Below are positions 6,821 to 13,321 of a stretch of 14,607 nt of DNA, one piece after another (position 1 is the stretch's first letter; every line of letters begins with the position of its first letter). Position numbers and translations under genes: made by a program. The notes beneath the pieces are model-generated. The model made no database searches. It worked only from the letters and a program-made list of their open reading frames with translations, and was not told the origin of the DNA. The stretch comes from Candidatus Omnitrophota bacterium. GTDB lineage: Bacteria > Omnitrophota > 4484-213. Location of the stretch: contig DAOWKH010000036.1 in the NCBI GenBank assembly GCA_030639955.1, positions 1 through 14,607 on the forward strand. The letters run 5' to 3'.

Positions 6821-9800
6821 AGTTTCTCAAACTCCCTCTTCTCTTGTGCTTCCCATTTCTTCTGGCATAAGATAATATATTTCTGGGCTTTTTTGTAATT
6901 AGGGTCGGGGGGCGAAACCTTTGCAAACGCCTCCATTGCTGATTCGTATTCTTTCATTTGGTAGTATTTTTTCCCCTTGTTAAAATAATCCAGCTTTCCC
7001 TTCTCTATTTTATCTAACAACTTTGACATTTCTCTTTCTTTCTCTATTTTTTCTTCAGCTGCAATGGGATATGCTCTTTTATAAGTTATAGGAATTTCAA
7101 TCCTTAATCTTTTTCTCTCTATCCCTCTCGGAAAAGGTAGATAAGGAAAACCTCTTTTAACCGCCTGAACAAGGGCATTATCAAATAGAGAAAACTCAGA
7201 GGGCTTTTTAATGCTTATCTCATCCATGTTGCCATCAGAAAAAATATGGATGCTTAAAACAGCAGTGGCTTGTTTTATATCCTTATCACTTTTTACTTCT
7301 GGCAGATAAGCACTCGCCTGCCTGATTTGCTCTTGAAGCTGAGGAATATATTTGGCAAGTATTCTTTTCTCTGCCCTTTTCTTTTTCTGCAATTCTCTCT
7401 GTTTTCTTTCCTGCTCTATTTTATTTCTTATCTCCTCTGCCCTTCGCTTCTTTGTTTCTAATTTCTTTTTTTCCTCAGCTAATCTCTTCAGTTCGGCTAT
7501 CTTCTTCTGTCTCTCTCTTTCTTCTGTTTTTCTTCGCAGCTCTGTCTCTTTTTTAATCCTTGCCTCTTCCCTTTTTCTTCTTAACTCCTCGCGCAGTTTT
7601 TCTAATTCTTTCTTCCTTTTCTCTTTTTCTAACTGGGAAGTAATTTCCTGTTGTTTTTTCTCCAATTCCCTCAATTCCTTTTCTCTAATTCTCTCCTGTT
7701 CTCTTTTCTTCTGCTCCTTTAACCTTCTCAATTTGGCTTCTCTTCTCTTTTTCTCTATTTCTTTTCTCTCTACTTTTTTAAAACTTACCGGGAGCTTCAG
7801 CCATATACTTTTTTCCTCAACGCCCAAAGGAAAGGGCCAATAAGGTGATGCCTTTCTTACTCCACTTAATGCCGCTCTGTCTAAAGCAGAGCGCCCTGAA
7901 CTCTTTATGACTTTTAGATCCTTCAATCTCCCATTAGAAAAAAGATGGAGTTTTAAAACAACAGTTCCCTCTAAATCCTCCATTCCTCTTGGCCGAGTAA
8001 TAAACTTGCTTATTTTTCTTTGAATCTTACGGGCATAATCTCTTTTACTTGCCGCCGCCCATTCTATTTTTCGCTTCTCCTCTGTTGCTTTTCGCTTTTT
8101 GATTTTTGATTTTTGATATTTGATTTTTGCTGGTTTCCCCTCTATCTGTCTCTCTAATTGCTGAATAGATGACTCAATCTCCTTTCTCTTCTGAATTGCG
8201 GCGGCTTCATCCCTTTTTGCTTCCTCCATATCTTTCTTGAATAAGATTACCTTCTTTTCTAATTTCTCTCTTATCCTCCTATTTATCTCTTGCAGATTTT
8301 CTTCCTGTTTTGTTCTTTTAGCGCTTAAACTCTCCCTTATCGCCTTTGCCTGCCGCTCGTTCTCCTTTCCTAATTCTTCAATCCTTCGCATTAAGGCAAG
8401 CAGTTCCTCTCTCTTTTTTCTCGCCTCTTCTTCGGCTTCTCTTGCTGCTTGCTCACCCTGACGCAGAGCGGTTAGACGCTCTTTCATTTCGCCTCTGAGA
8501 GTAAGCATCTCCTCTGTTTCTTTTTCCTCTTTTGCTTTTCTCTCTTCCTGCTCTATCTTTTTTCTTCTTTCCTCTACGGAAATAATTGTCGGGGTGACAA
8601 AGATAACCAATTCTGTCTGGTCATTCTGGAATCTTGTTGATTTAAATAATTCTCCCAATATGGGAATATCACCTAATATCGGAAACTTCTGGAGATTCTT
8701 CGCCTCCTCATTTTGAATCAGACCGGCAATAAGCAGGGTATCTCCTTGTTCTATATTTACCTCTGTCTGGGTACTGCGTGTTTTTACTGCCGGCGTATTT
8801 CCTCCGGACTGGGTAGCGTATGCCCAATCAAGACTGCTCACCTCGGTCTGAAGTTTGGTATTAATACTGTCTTCAAAAACAACTGTTGGTTCAATCTCCA
8901 GAGAAATCCCATAGGGCTTCCACTCAATATGCGGGTTTTCTCCGGATACCTGAATCGGAATCTCGCCACCGGCGAGAAAGTTTGCTTGCTTACCGCTATT
9001 AGTAACTAATTTTGGATGAGCTAACAACCGCGCTTTACCTTCTTCAAAGAGCAGACTTAATTTTGCGGCAACTGCACTGTGTTGCCACCTGCCTATTTTT
9101 ATTAATCCGGGCGTAAGCTGGCTGAATGTATTCAGCCAATCCTCCTTAGGGGTTAAACCAGCAATCTCTCCAAAGCGAAAGGTCTCTGACCAGGCAACGC
9201 CCATCTCTCTTAATGCACTCTTGCTTATCTCCAAAACCTCCACATCAATCTGGATTAACTCCGGTTTCTTCTGAGAGGGGAGGACAATTCGAACTACATT
9301 AATTAATCCTTCTATCTTTTCGGTAAGATTATTCAATTGTTCCATTTCGGCAGGATTAGAAACACTGCCGGCAAGGATAATCTTTTCTCCTTTTGCAATT
9401 GCTTTTACCCTTTCCATCCCGGCGGCTTTGATTATTTCGTTGAGATAATTAACTAACCTCTGCGGATCTGGCGCAAGAACCTGCAGGGACAGAACCTCGC
9501 GCTGGTCAAATTTATCCCAGATAATCAGATTTGTTTTGCCGGTAGATTTTCCTAACAGCATTATCTCTTTATCGCTGATAACCCGCACATCGGCTACTTC
9601 GGGATTACCCACTGCCACCCGTTTCGCCTTTTTGTCTAAAATTTTTGACTCATTAACAAATAACTCAATCTCTTGACTTTCATTCTCAAGACTTGTCTGA
9701 TGAGCTGTCTCTGGAGAAATATCCTCAAAATTTATAGGGAGGTCCTGGGCAAAAGCTAGGGCAAATGGCCCGCCTAGCCAAGCTGGCGAGGCTGGCAAAT

Positions 9801-9855
9801 GGCAAATGGCAAATGGCAAAAATAAAAAAATAAACAACTTTATAGGTTTTTTCAT
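6805..9855 (-). CDS. cpaC: CpaC-type secretin with coiled-coil, two TonB C-terminal-like domains and TPR-like tail
   Basis: This is an intact 1016-residue ORF. Residues 1-37 are a signal peptide (cleavage after AFAQ). Residues about 60-190 are CpaC/RcpA N-domains (LFVNESKILDKKAKRVAVGNP, VADVRVIS, then a BON-like region). The secretin domain spans about 200-425 and ends in the typical FPILGDIPILGELFKS and ELVIFVTPTI. Ordinary CpaC proteins stop soon after. Here a charged coiled coil (428-615) leads to a TonB-C-like domain (about 605-694: EGTVVLKLHLFSNGRLKDLKV, SSGRSALDRAALSGVR, PYWPFP). A second coiled coil (695-835) leads to a second TonB-C-like domain (about 836-928: IHIFSDGNMDEI, FDNALVQAVKRGFPYLPFP). 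The last about 80 residues resemble one TPR hairpin (YFNKGKKYYQMKEYESAMEAF). It starts 1 base after cpaB. The added domains should be periplasmic; their job is unknown. Confidence 0.9.
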   Translation of the reverse strand: MKKPIKLFIFLFLPFAICHLPASPAWLGGPFALAFAQDLPINFEDISPETAHQTSLENESQEIELFVNESKILDKKAKRVAVGNPEVADVRVISDKEIMLLGKSTGKTNLIIWDKFDQREVLSLQVLAPDPQRLVNYLNEIIKAAGMERVKAIAKGEKIILAGSVSNPAEMEQLNNLTEKIEGLINVVRIVLPSQKKPELIQIDVEVLEISKSALREMGVAWSETFRFGEIAGLTPKEDWLNTFSQLTPGLIKIGRWQHSAVAAKLSLLFEEGKARLLAHPKLVTNSGKQANFLAGGEIPIQVSGENPHIEWKPYGISLEIEPTVVFEDSINTKLQTEVSSLDWAYATQSGGNTPAVKTRSTQTEVNIEQGDTLLIAGLIQNEEAKNLQKFPILGDIPILGELFKSTRFQNDQTELVIFVTPTIISVEERRKKIEQEERKAKEEKETEEMLTLRGEMKERLTALRQGEQAAREAEEEARKKREELLALMRRIEELGKENERQAKAIRESLSAKRTKQEENLQEINRRIREKLEKKVILFKKDMEEAKRDEAAAIQKRKEIESSIQQLERQIEGKPAKIKYQKSKIKKRKATEEKRKIEWAAASKRDYARKIQRKISKFITRPRGMEDLEGTVVLKLHLFSNGRLKDLKVIKSSGRSALDRAALSGVRKASPYWPFPLGVEEKSIWLKLPVSFKKVERKEIEKKRREAKLRRLKEQKKREQERIREKELRELEKKQQEITSQLEKEKRKKELEKLREELRRKREEARIKKETELRRKTEERERQKKIAELKRLAEEKKKLETKKRRAEEIRNKIEQERKQRELQKKKRAEKRILAKYIPQLQEQIRQASAYLPEVKSDKDIKQATAVLSIHIFSDGNMDEISIKKPSEFSLFDNALVQAVKRGFPYLPFPRGIERKRLRIEIPITYKRAYPIAAEEKIEKEREMSKLLDKIEKGKLDYFNKGKKYYQMKEYESAMEAFAKVSPPDPNYKKAQKYIILCQKKWEAQEKREFEKLCPKR
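8096..8130. repeat. Heptanucleotide array inside the secretin coiled coil
   Basis: Five 7-base units are seen on the plus strand: tttttga three times, then tatttga and tttttgc. On the coding strand they specify residues 576-587 of the secretin with 7-residue periodicity (KIKYQKS then KIKKRKA), within the first coiled coil just before the first TonB-C-like domain. The opposite strand would read TGA stops, so only this orientation keeps the gene open. Confidence 0.9.
9767..9793. repeat. 27-base near-palindrome interrupting a heptanucleotide array
   Basis: Bases 9772-9792 form 9-base arms with a single mismatch around the loop agc (gcctagcca and tggcgaggc). Removing the 27 bases joins ggcaaat (9760-9766) to ggcaaat (9794-9800) in perfect 7-base register. 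In the protein it adds nine residues (A22 to P30) to the CpaC signal peptide. Without them the peptide would read LPFAICHLPFALAFAQ. The segment therefore looks like an in-frame insertion. Confidence 0.75.
9794..9821. repeat. Heptanucleotide array in the cpaC signal peptide
   Basis: Three perfect ggcaaat units (9794-9814) and a fourth ggcaaaa (9815-9821) are followed on the left, beyond the 27-base insertion, by another ggcaaat at 9760-9766. On the coding strand they encode the signal-peptide core LPFAICHLP. Confidence 0.92.
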
Positions 9856-9856
9856 T

Positions 9857-10705
9857 TTATTCTGAGGGTTTTACTTCCTCCTTTTCCAGGCCGCGAAAAA
9901 CTTCCACGCTTTCCTCTTTTTTAATTTTTTTTACTCGTTCTTGTGCAGAAACAGAGGGGGAGAATTTCTGGAGGAGTGTGCTAAAATTGACTATCGAAAG
10001 CGGGGTCTCCATCTCGTCTTTTGTCCCCCTCAGCAGCAATCTAATTTTGCCCTTCTCTTCAGCAAATACCAGATTTTTGGCATCCTGAGGAGACAGGGCA
10101 AGGGTTACGGTAGAAATCTCTTTTTCTTCTCTTCCTCTTCTGCCTTCTCTTGGCAAAGAAAATTTACGCATCTCCTTGCCTACTGCTAACACCAAAACAT
10201 TTTGAAAAAGAGGGAGGGTCACGCTCTGGATCTCCTGCTTGCCGCTTTCTCCGATTTTTATAAGGTCAAATGTCCCTAAAATATCTACATAGTCCCCGGG
10301 TTTGAGCAGGCCAGACACACCGGTGACGCTATCAGCAGAAATACTTACTGCTCTTTTCCCCGCGGGGGTCTTGATTGCTAACCATTTTCCTTTCTCAGGA
10401 GAAACTAATTTTGTGGAAACAATCTGTTCGCCTTTAAAAATAAAAGCAGTAGTCATTTTATCAACTACTGCCTTTATAGAATTGACTGCTGAAGGTTGAA
10501 TAAATTTAGCTGGTATCTGCGCAATTTTTATGTCACTCTTTTTAATTATTGTATCCGCAGGGATATCTCGGGCAGCCACCAAAACAGGCTTTGGCTTTGT
10601 TCCCTGAAATAACTCCTTCTCCTTTTTTTGAAAATAGCGATTGCTTAAAAAAACTGCCAATAATCCTAAAATTATTGCTGTAATTAAAGGCAAGCGCTTG
10701 GACAC
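9857..10705 (-). CDS. cpaB: CpaB/RcpC-type Tad pilus assembly protein
   Basis: The 282-residue protein matches CpaB. A single N-terminal membrane helix (about 5-20, LPLITAIILGLLAVFL) is followed by an SAF domain (about 39-104: VLVAARDIPADTIIKKSDIKI and FKGEQIVSTKL) and an RcpC/CpaB domain (about 106-240: GKRAVSISADSVTGVSGLLKPGDYVDILGTF, LALSPQDAKNLVFAEEKGKIRLLLR). CpaB sits in the periplasm, probably associates with the secretin, and is needed for Tad/Flp pilus assembly; that role comes from the family. The start is a GTG at 10703-10705, chosen because AGGAGG ends 5 bases upstream. The overlapping ATG at 10708-10710 opens only a very short out-of-frame ORF. The cpaC gene follows after a 1-base gap, and the leader is a repeat-rich spacer. 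Confidence 0.92.
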   Translation of the reverse strand: MSKRLPLITAIILGLLAVFLSNRYFQKKEKELFQGTKPKPVLVAARDIPADTIIKKSDIKIAQIPAKFIQPSAVNSIKAVVDKMTTAFIFKGEQIVSTKLVSPEKGKWLAIKTPAGKRAVSISADSVTGVSGLLKPGDYVDILGTFDLIKIGESGKQEIQSVTLPLFQNVLVLAVGKEMRKFSLPREGRRGREEKEISTVTLALSPQDAKNLVFAEEKGKIRLLLRGTKDEMETPLSIVNFSTLLQKFSPSVSAQERVKKIKKEESVEVFRGLEKEEVKPSE

Positions 10706-10721
10706 TCCATCCTCCTCGTTC

Positions 10722-10749
10722 GTCCGCCTTCGCTAAAGCTTCGGCGGAC
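10722..10749. repeat. Small hairpin upstream of cpaB
   Basis: Inverted 7-base arms gtccgcc (10722-10728) and ggcggac (10743-10749) enclose a 14-base loop that contains aagctt. The element lies just upstream of the cpaB Shine-Dalgarno site. No U-run follows, so it is not a classical terminator. Confidence 0.65.
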
Positions 10750-10762
10750 TTCACTCGTCGGA

Positions 10763-10898
10763 ATTATCAATTACCAATTTTCAATTACCATTTAATTTTA
10801 GAATTTTCAATTGAAAATTAATTAAATGCCCGTCCTCCGCAGTAGTCTGCTACGGAGGATGGAAAAATTGATTGAAAATTAGAAATTGAAAATTGAAA
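10763..10898. repeat. Facing heptanucleotide arrays around a hairpin, ppiC-like to cpaB spacer
   Basis: The left array has units attatca, attacca, attttca and attacca at 10763-10790. The right array, in the opposite sense, has attgaaa, attagaa, attgaaa and attgaaa at 10871-10898, stopping four bases short of the TGA stop of the upstream gene. Between them sits a hairpin (10830-10862) with tcctccg and cggagga arms, a 3-base bulge and loop tagt. The layout matches the 4552-4728 block. No gene is visible. Confidence 0.88.
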
Positions 10899-10901
10899 AT
10901 T

Positions 10902-11810
10902 TCATTTTAGAAGTTCTTCTTCCATTCTTATCGCTGCTTTCTCTTTTAAACCTTTTAACAAACTTTCCAGCTGCTTTGCTTCTTTCTCTTTCAACAACCC
11001 CTCTTTTATATTTTCTCTAACCTCTTCCAACGACTTCTGCCTCCCTTCTTTTTTATCCACTAACTTTACGATGTGATATCTACCCTCAAGTTTAATTATA
11101 CCACTGATATCCCCTTTTTGTAAATTAAAAACAACATCGTCAAATACCTCAGGCATCTCCCCGCGACTAAAAGAGCCCAAATCGCCGCCCTTTGAGGCAT
11201 TCGGTCCGATTGATTTTTCTTTGGCAAGCATTGCAAAATTTGCCCCTTGCAAGAGTTGAACCAATATTTGCTTTGCTTCCTTCTCGCTTTTGACAATAAT
11301 CTGTTTTGCTCTTATTTTTTGGGGTTCAACCGATAGGTCTGCGACAAAACCGGTTTTGTATCTCTCGTAAAAATCCTCTATCTCCTCGAGAGAAACAGTA
11401 ACTTTTCTTTTTAAATTTTCTATTAACTCAGTAATCAAAATCTGCTTTTTTAAATCCTCTAAATTTTCCAACCTCAGAATAATATCCTCTTTCTTATCAA
11501 GACCTCTCCTCTGCGTCTCTTGGACTAACAATTCACGACTGATCAAGTCATCAAGAAATCTCCTTTTTCCTTCCAAGGTATTGAGATCATAACCTAAAAG
11601 AGCACTTGAGTTCTCGGGCAAAATCTTCACCTTACGCTTAAATTCCTCTAAAGTAATTATACTCCCATTTATGTCGGCTAATATTGTGCCTTCTGCTTTC
11701 TTTTGAATAGAAGGAGATAGGTATCTACCTGAACCTTCTTCTCTTTTCCCGCAGGCAGATACAGCAAATAGCAAATAGCAAATAGCAAATAGCAAAAATA
11801 TTTTTTTCAT
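10902..11810 (-). CDS. PpiC/SurA-type peptidyl-prolyl isomerase lipoprotein
   Basis: The 302-residue protein begins with a lipoprotein signal: MKKIFLLFAICYLLFAVSAC, with lipobox VSAC and lipidated cysteine 20. Residues about 42-160 form the helical SurA/PrsA-like chaperone region (ILADINGSIITLEEFKRKV, FLDDLISRELLVQETQRRGL). Residues about 164-255 are a PpiC parvulin domain: IRAKQIIVKSEKEAKQIL, then NASKGGDLGSFSRGEMPEVFDDVVFNL and GRYHIVKL. A C-terminal helix (257-295) returns to the chaperone domain, as in SurA. It should assist folding of exported and outer-membrane proteins, plausibly the secretin encoded downstream. A strong Shine-Dalgarno GAGGAGGG precedes the ATG. The hydrophobic core of the signal is encoded by a heptanucleotide array. 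SurA or PrsA naming cannot be settled from sequence alone. Confidence 0.9.
   Translation of the reverse strand: MKKIFLLFAICYLLFAVSACGKREEGSGRYLSPSIQKKAEGTILADINGSIITLEEFKRKVKILPENSSALLGYDLNTLEGKRRFLDDLISRELLVQETQRRGLDKKEDIILRLENLEDLKKQILITELIENLKRKVTVSLEEIEDFYERYKTGFVADLSVEPQKIRAKQIIVKSEKEAKQILVQLLQGANFAMLAKEKSIGPNASKGGDLGSFSRGEMPEVFDDVVFNLQKGDISGIIKLEGRYHIVKLVDKKEGRQKSLEEVRENIKEGLLKEKEAKQLESLLKGLKEKAAIRMEEELLK
11764..11798. repeat. Heptanucleotide array in the PpiC lipoprotein signal
   Basis: Four perfect gcaaata units at 11764-11791 and a fifth, gcaaaaa, at 11792-11798. On the coding strand the unit tatttgc yields the 7-residue cycle LLFAICY then LLFAVSA, which is the membrane-spanning core of the signal. 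The opposite strand would meet TAG, so the orientation is the open one. Confidence 0.93.
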
Positions 11811-11819
11811 AAACCCTCC

Positions 11820-11876
11820 TCAATGACACCACAATTTAGACGACTGCAAGGAGACTAAATTGTATGGTGGAATTGA
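11820..11876. repeat. Hairpin 1 of three, in the lpxC-fabZ to ppiC-like spacer
   Basis: Arms caccacaatttag (11827-11839) and ctaaattgtatggtg (11855-11869) pair with one 2-base bulge. The outer tcaat and attga pair further. The loop is 15 bases. It lies directly upstream of the lipoprotein gene's Shine-Dalgarno site on the minus strand, so it could affect translation; this is inference. Confidence 0.8.
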
Positions 11877-11933
11877 CCCCCACTGATTCGTTTTGCATTC
11901 GCAAAAGCGAATCAAAACGGTGGGGGTAAATTC
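11870..11933. repeat. Hairpin 2 of three, long interrupted stem
   Basis: The stem is built of gaatt/aattc (11870-11874, 11929-11933), acccccac/gtgggggt (11876-11883, 11920-11927), cgttttg/caaaacg (11889-11895, 11913-11919) and attcgc/gcgaat (11897-11902, 11907-11912) around loop aaaa. A 5-base and a 1-base bulge interrupt the left side. No T-run follows on either strand, so it is not a simple intrinsic terminator. Confidence 0.85.
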
Positions 11934-11939
11934 AACTAA

Positions 11940-11974
11940 CAAATTTGCGGAGCATTTCATACTCCGCAAATTTG
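11940..11974. repeat. Hairpin 3 of three, perfect 13-base stem after lpxC-fabZ
   Basis: Perfect inverted repeat caaatttgcggag (11940-11952) and ctccgcaaatttg (11962-11974) with a 9-base loop. It begins 8 bases after the lpxC-fabZ stop on the minus strand. There is no U-tract after it, so it may act as an RNA-stabilising or processing structure, or be a palindromic repeat, rather than a rho-independent terminator. Confidence 0.85.
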
Positions 11975-11982
11975 AGTTTCAT

Positions 11983-13320
11983 TTACCTCTCTCCCAACGC
12001 AAACATCAGATTTGCTTCAGCCACTATCTTTTCTTCTACCAGGGCTCTGGTGTAAACCTGTCCGGTGTTCTTTCGTAATCTTATGACCTTTACTTCTAAC
12101 CTCAGCTGGTCACCGGGCACAACTCTTTGACGGAACTTTCCTTTATCTATGCCCATAAAATAAGCGACCTTTCCCCTGTTTTCTTTTTTACTTAGCATTA
12201 AAATACCGGCGGTTTGCGCCAATGCTTCTATAATCAAAACCCCTGGCATTACCGGATGCCCGGGAAAATGCCCTTGAAAGAAATAATCATCTATTGTAAC
12301 ATTCTTAATCCCTACTATTCTTTTATCTTCTTCTAAGTTCAAGATTCTATCTACCAATAAAAATGGGTAGCGGTGGGGCAGAATCTTCTGAATATCCCGG
12401 CTATCTAAGACAGTCTTAAAAGAATATTGCAAAGAAAATGGCGGCACTCCTCCCTCTCTGAGCTTCTCTTCCTGTTTCTTAATCTTCTTTAAGAGGCGGA
12501 TATTGGTCCAATGCCCACTTTTTATTGCTATTATGTAACCCTTCAGAGATGGCCCCAAGAGATAGATATCACCAATCAGGTCTAAAATTTTGTGGCGCAC
12601 AAATTCATCTTTAAATCGCAGTTCATTGTTTAGGATTTTATCACCATCAACCACTAATGTATTTTCATAATTAGCCCCTTTGCCTAAACCATCTCTCTGC
12701 AATTTTTCTACCTCACTTTTCAGACAAAATGTGCGCGCGGGGGCAATTTCATTCTTAAAAATTTTTTTATTCTTTTCTCCATCAGAGGAAAAATTTATTA
12801 TTATGTGCTGCGGAGAGAAAAAAGAGGGATAATCGAGAGTATAAGATAGTTTGAAATCAGAATCGGGAAGAATCACTAAGGTAGCGCCATCAGAAGATTG
12901 AATAAAAAGAGGTTCTCTAATTTGAAAGGATTTGCGTTTTGCATCTTGTTTAACAACACCGGCATTTTCTAATAGTTCAAAAAAGGGCAGGGCGCTACCA
13001 TCCATACCGGGAATTTCCGTGCTATCTATCTCGATGAGCAGATTGTCAATCCCCAAACCAAATAAAGCGGCGAGCAGATGCTCAATAGTGTGCACCTCGG
13101 CGTCCGCTCCTCCAATAGAGGTGCGTCTAAGTTTCTGCTCTTGCTCTAAAAGGTTATGAATATCGGCTTTAATTACTGGCTTCTCAGCAAGGTCTACCCG
13201 CACAAAATTTATCCCACTATTAGCCAAAGAAGGCTTAAATTTCAAATTAACTGGTCTGCCACTATGCAAACCAATCCCTTTTAACTCAACCTCTTTTTTG
13301 ATTGTCTGTTGAAAATCCAT
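11983..13320 (-). CDS. lpxC/fabZ: Bifunctional LpxC-FabZ (lipid A deacetylase / 3-hydroxyacyl-ACP dehydratase)
   Basis: The 445-residue protein joins two enzymes. Residues 1-280 are LpxC, the zinc deacetylase of UDP-3-O-acyl-N-acetylglucosamine and the committed step of lipid A synthesis. GIGLHSG (15-21) opens the fold, E80-H81 (TIEH) and H243-x3-D247 (RHKILD) give the catalytic glutamate and the zinc ligands, and H270 (SGH) is the expected catalytic histidine. Residues about 305-445 are FabZ, the (3R)-hydroxyacyl-ACP dehydratase: LPHRYPFLLVDRI, H351 in GHFPGHPVMPG and E365 in IIEALAQ, spaced 14 residues as in the FabZ catalytic pair. Both halves look active. Such fusions are known in Bacteroidetes/Chlorobi and some related diderms. 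It starts 1 base after lpxD. The two activities compete for the same hydroxyacyl-ACP pool. Confidence 0.96.
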   Translation of the reverse strand: MDFQQTIKKEVELKGIGLHSGRPVNLKFKPSLANSGINFVRVDLAEKPVIKADIHNLLEQEQKLRRTSIGGADAEVHTIEHLLAALFGLGIDNLLIEIDSTEIPGMDGSALPFFELLENAGVVKQDAKRKSFQIREPLFIQSSDGATLVILPDSDFKLSYTLDYPSFFSPQHIIINFSSDGEKNKKIFKNEIAPARTFCLKSEVEKLQRDGLGKGANYENTLVVDGDKILNNELRFKDEFVRHKILDLIGDIYLLGPSLKGYIIAIKSGHWTNIRLLKKIKKQEEKLREGGVPPFSLQYSFKTVLDSRDIQKILPHRYPFLLVDRILNLEEDKRIVGIKNVTIDDYFFQGHFPGHPVMPGVLIIEALAQTAGILMLSKKENRGKVAYFMGIDKGKFRQRVVPGDQLRLEVKVIRLRKNTGQVYTRALVEEKIVAEANLMFALGER

Positions 13321-13321
13321 T

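Noticed and set aside
6805..9855. The very long secretin as an artefact of a frameshift or a sequencing join
   Set aside because: The frame is continuous from ATG to TAG, composition changes only at domain borders, and both gene ends fit neatly with neighbours (1-base gap, 16-base overlap). An assembly join cannot be fully excluded without reads.
10542..10754. Small minus-strand frame of about 70 codons overlapping the cpaB start
   Set aside because: It is out of frame with cpaB, is made of spacer repeat sequence plus cpaB codons and has no recognisable product.
11940..11974. Hairpin 3 as a rho-independent terminator for lpxC-fabZ
   Set aside because: The stem is strong and well placed, but the minus strand after it reads TTAGTTGAATTT, without a T-run.
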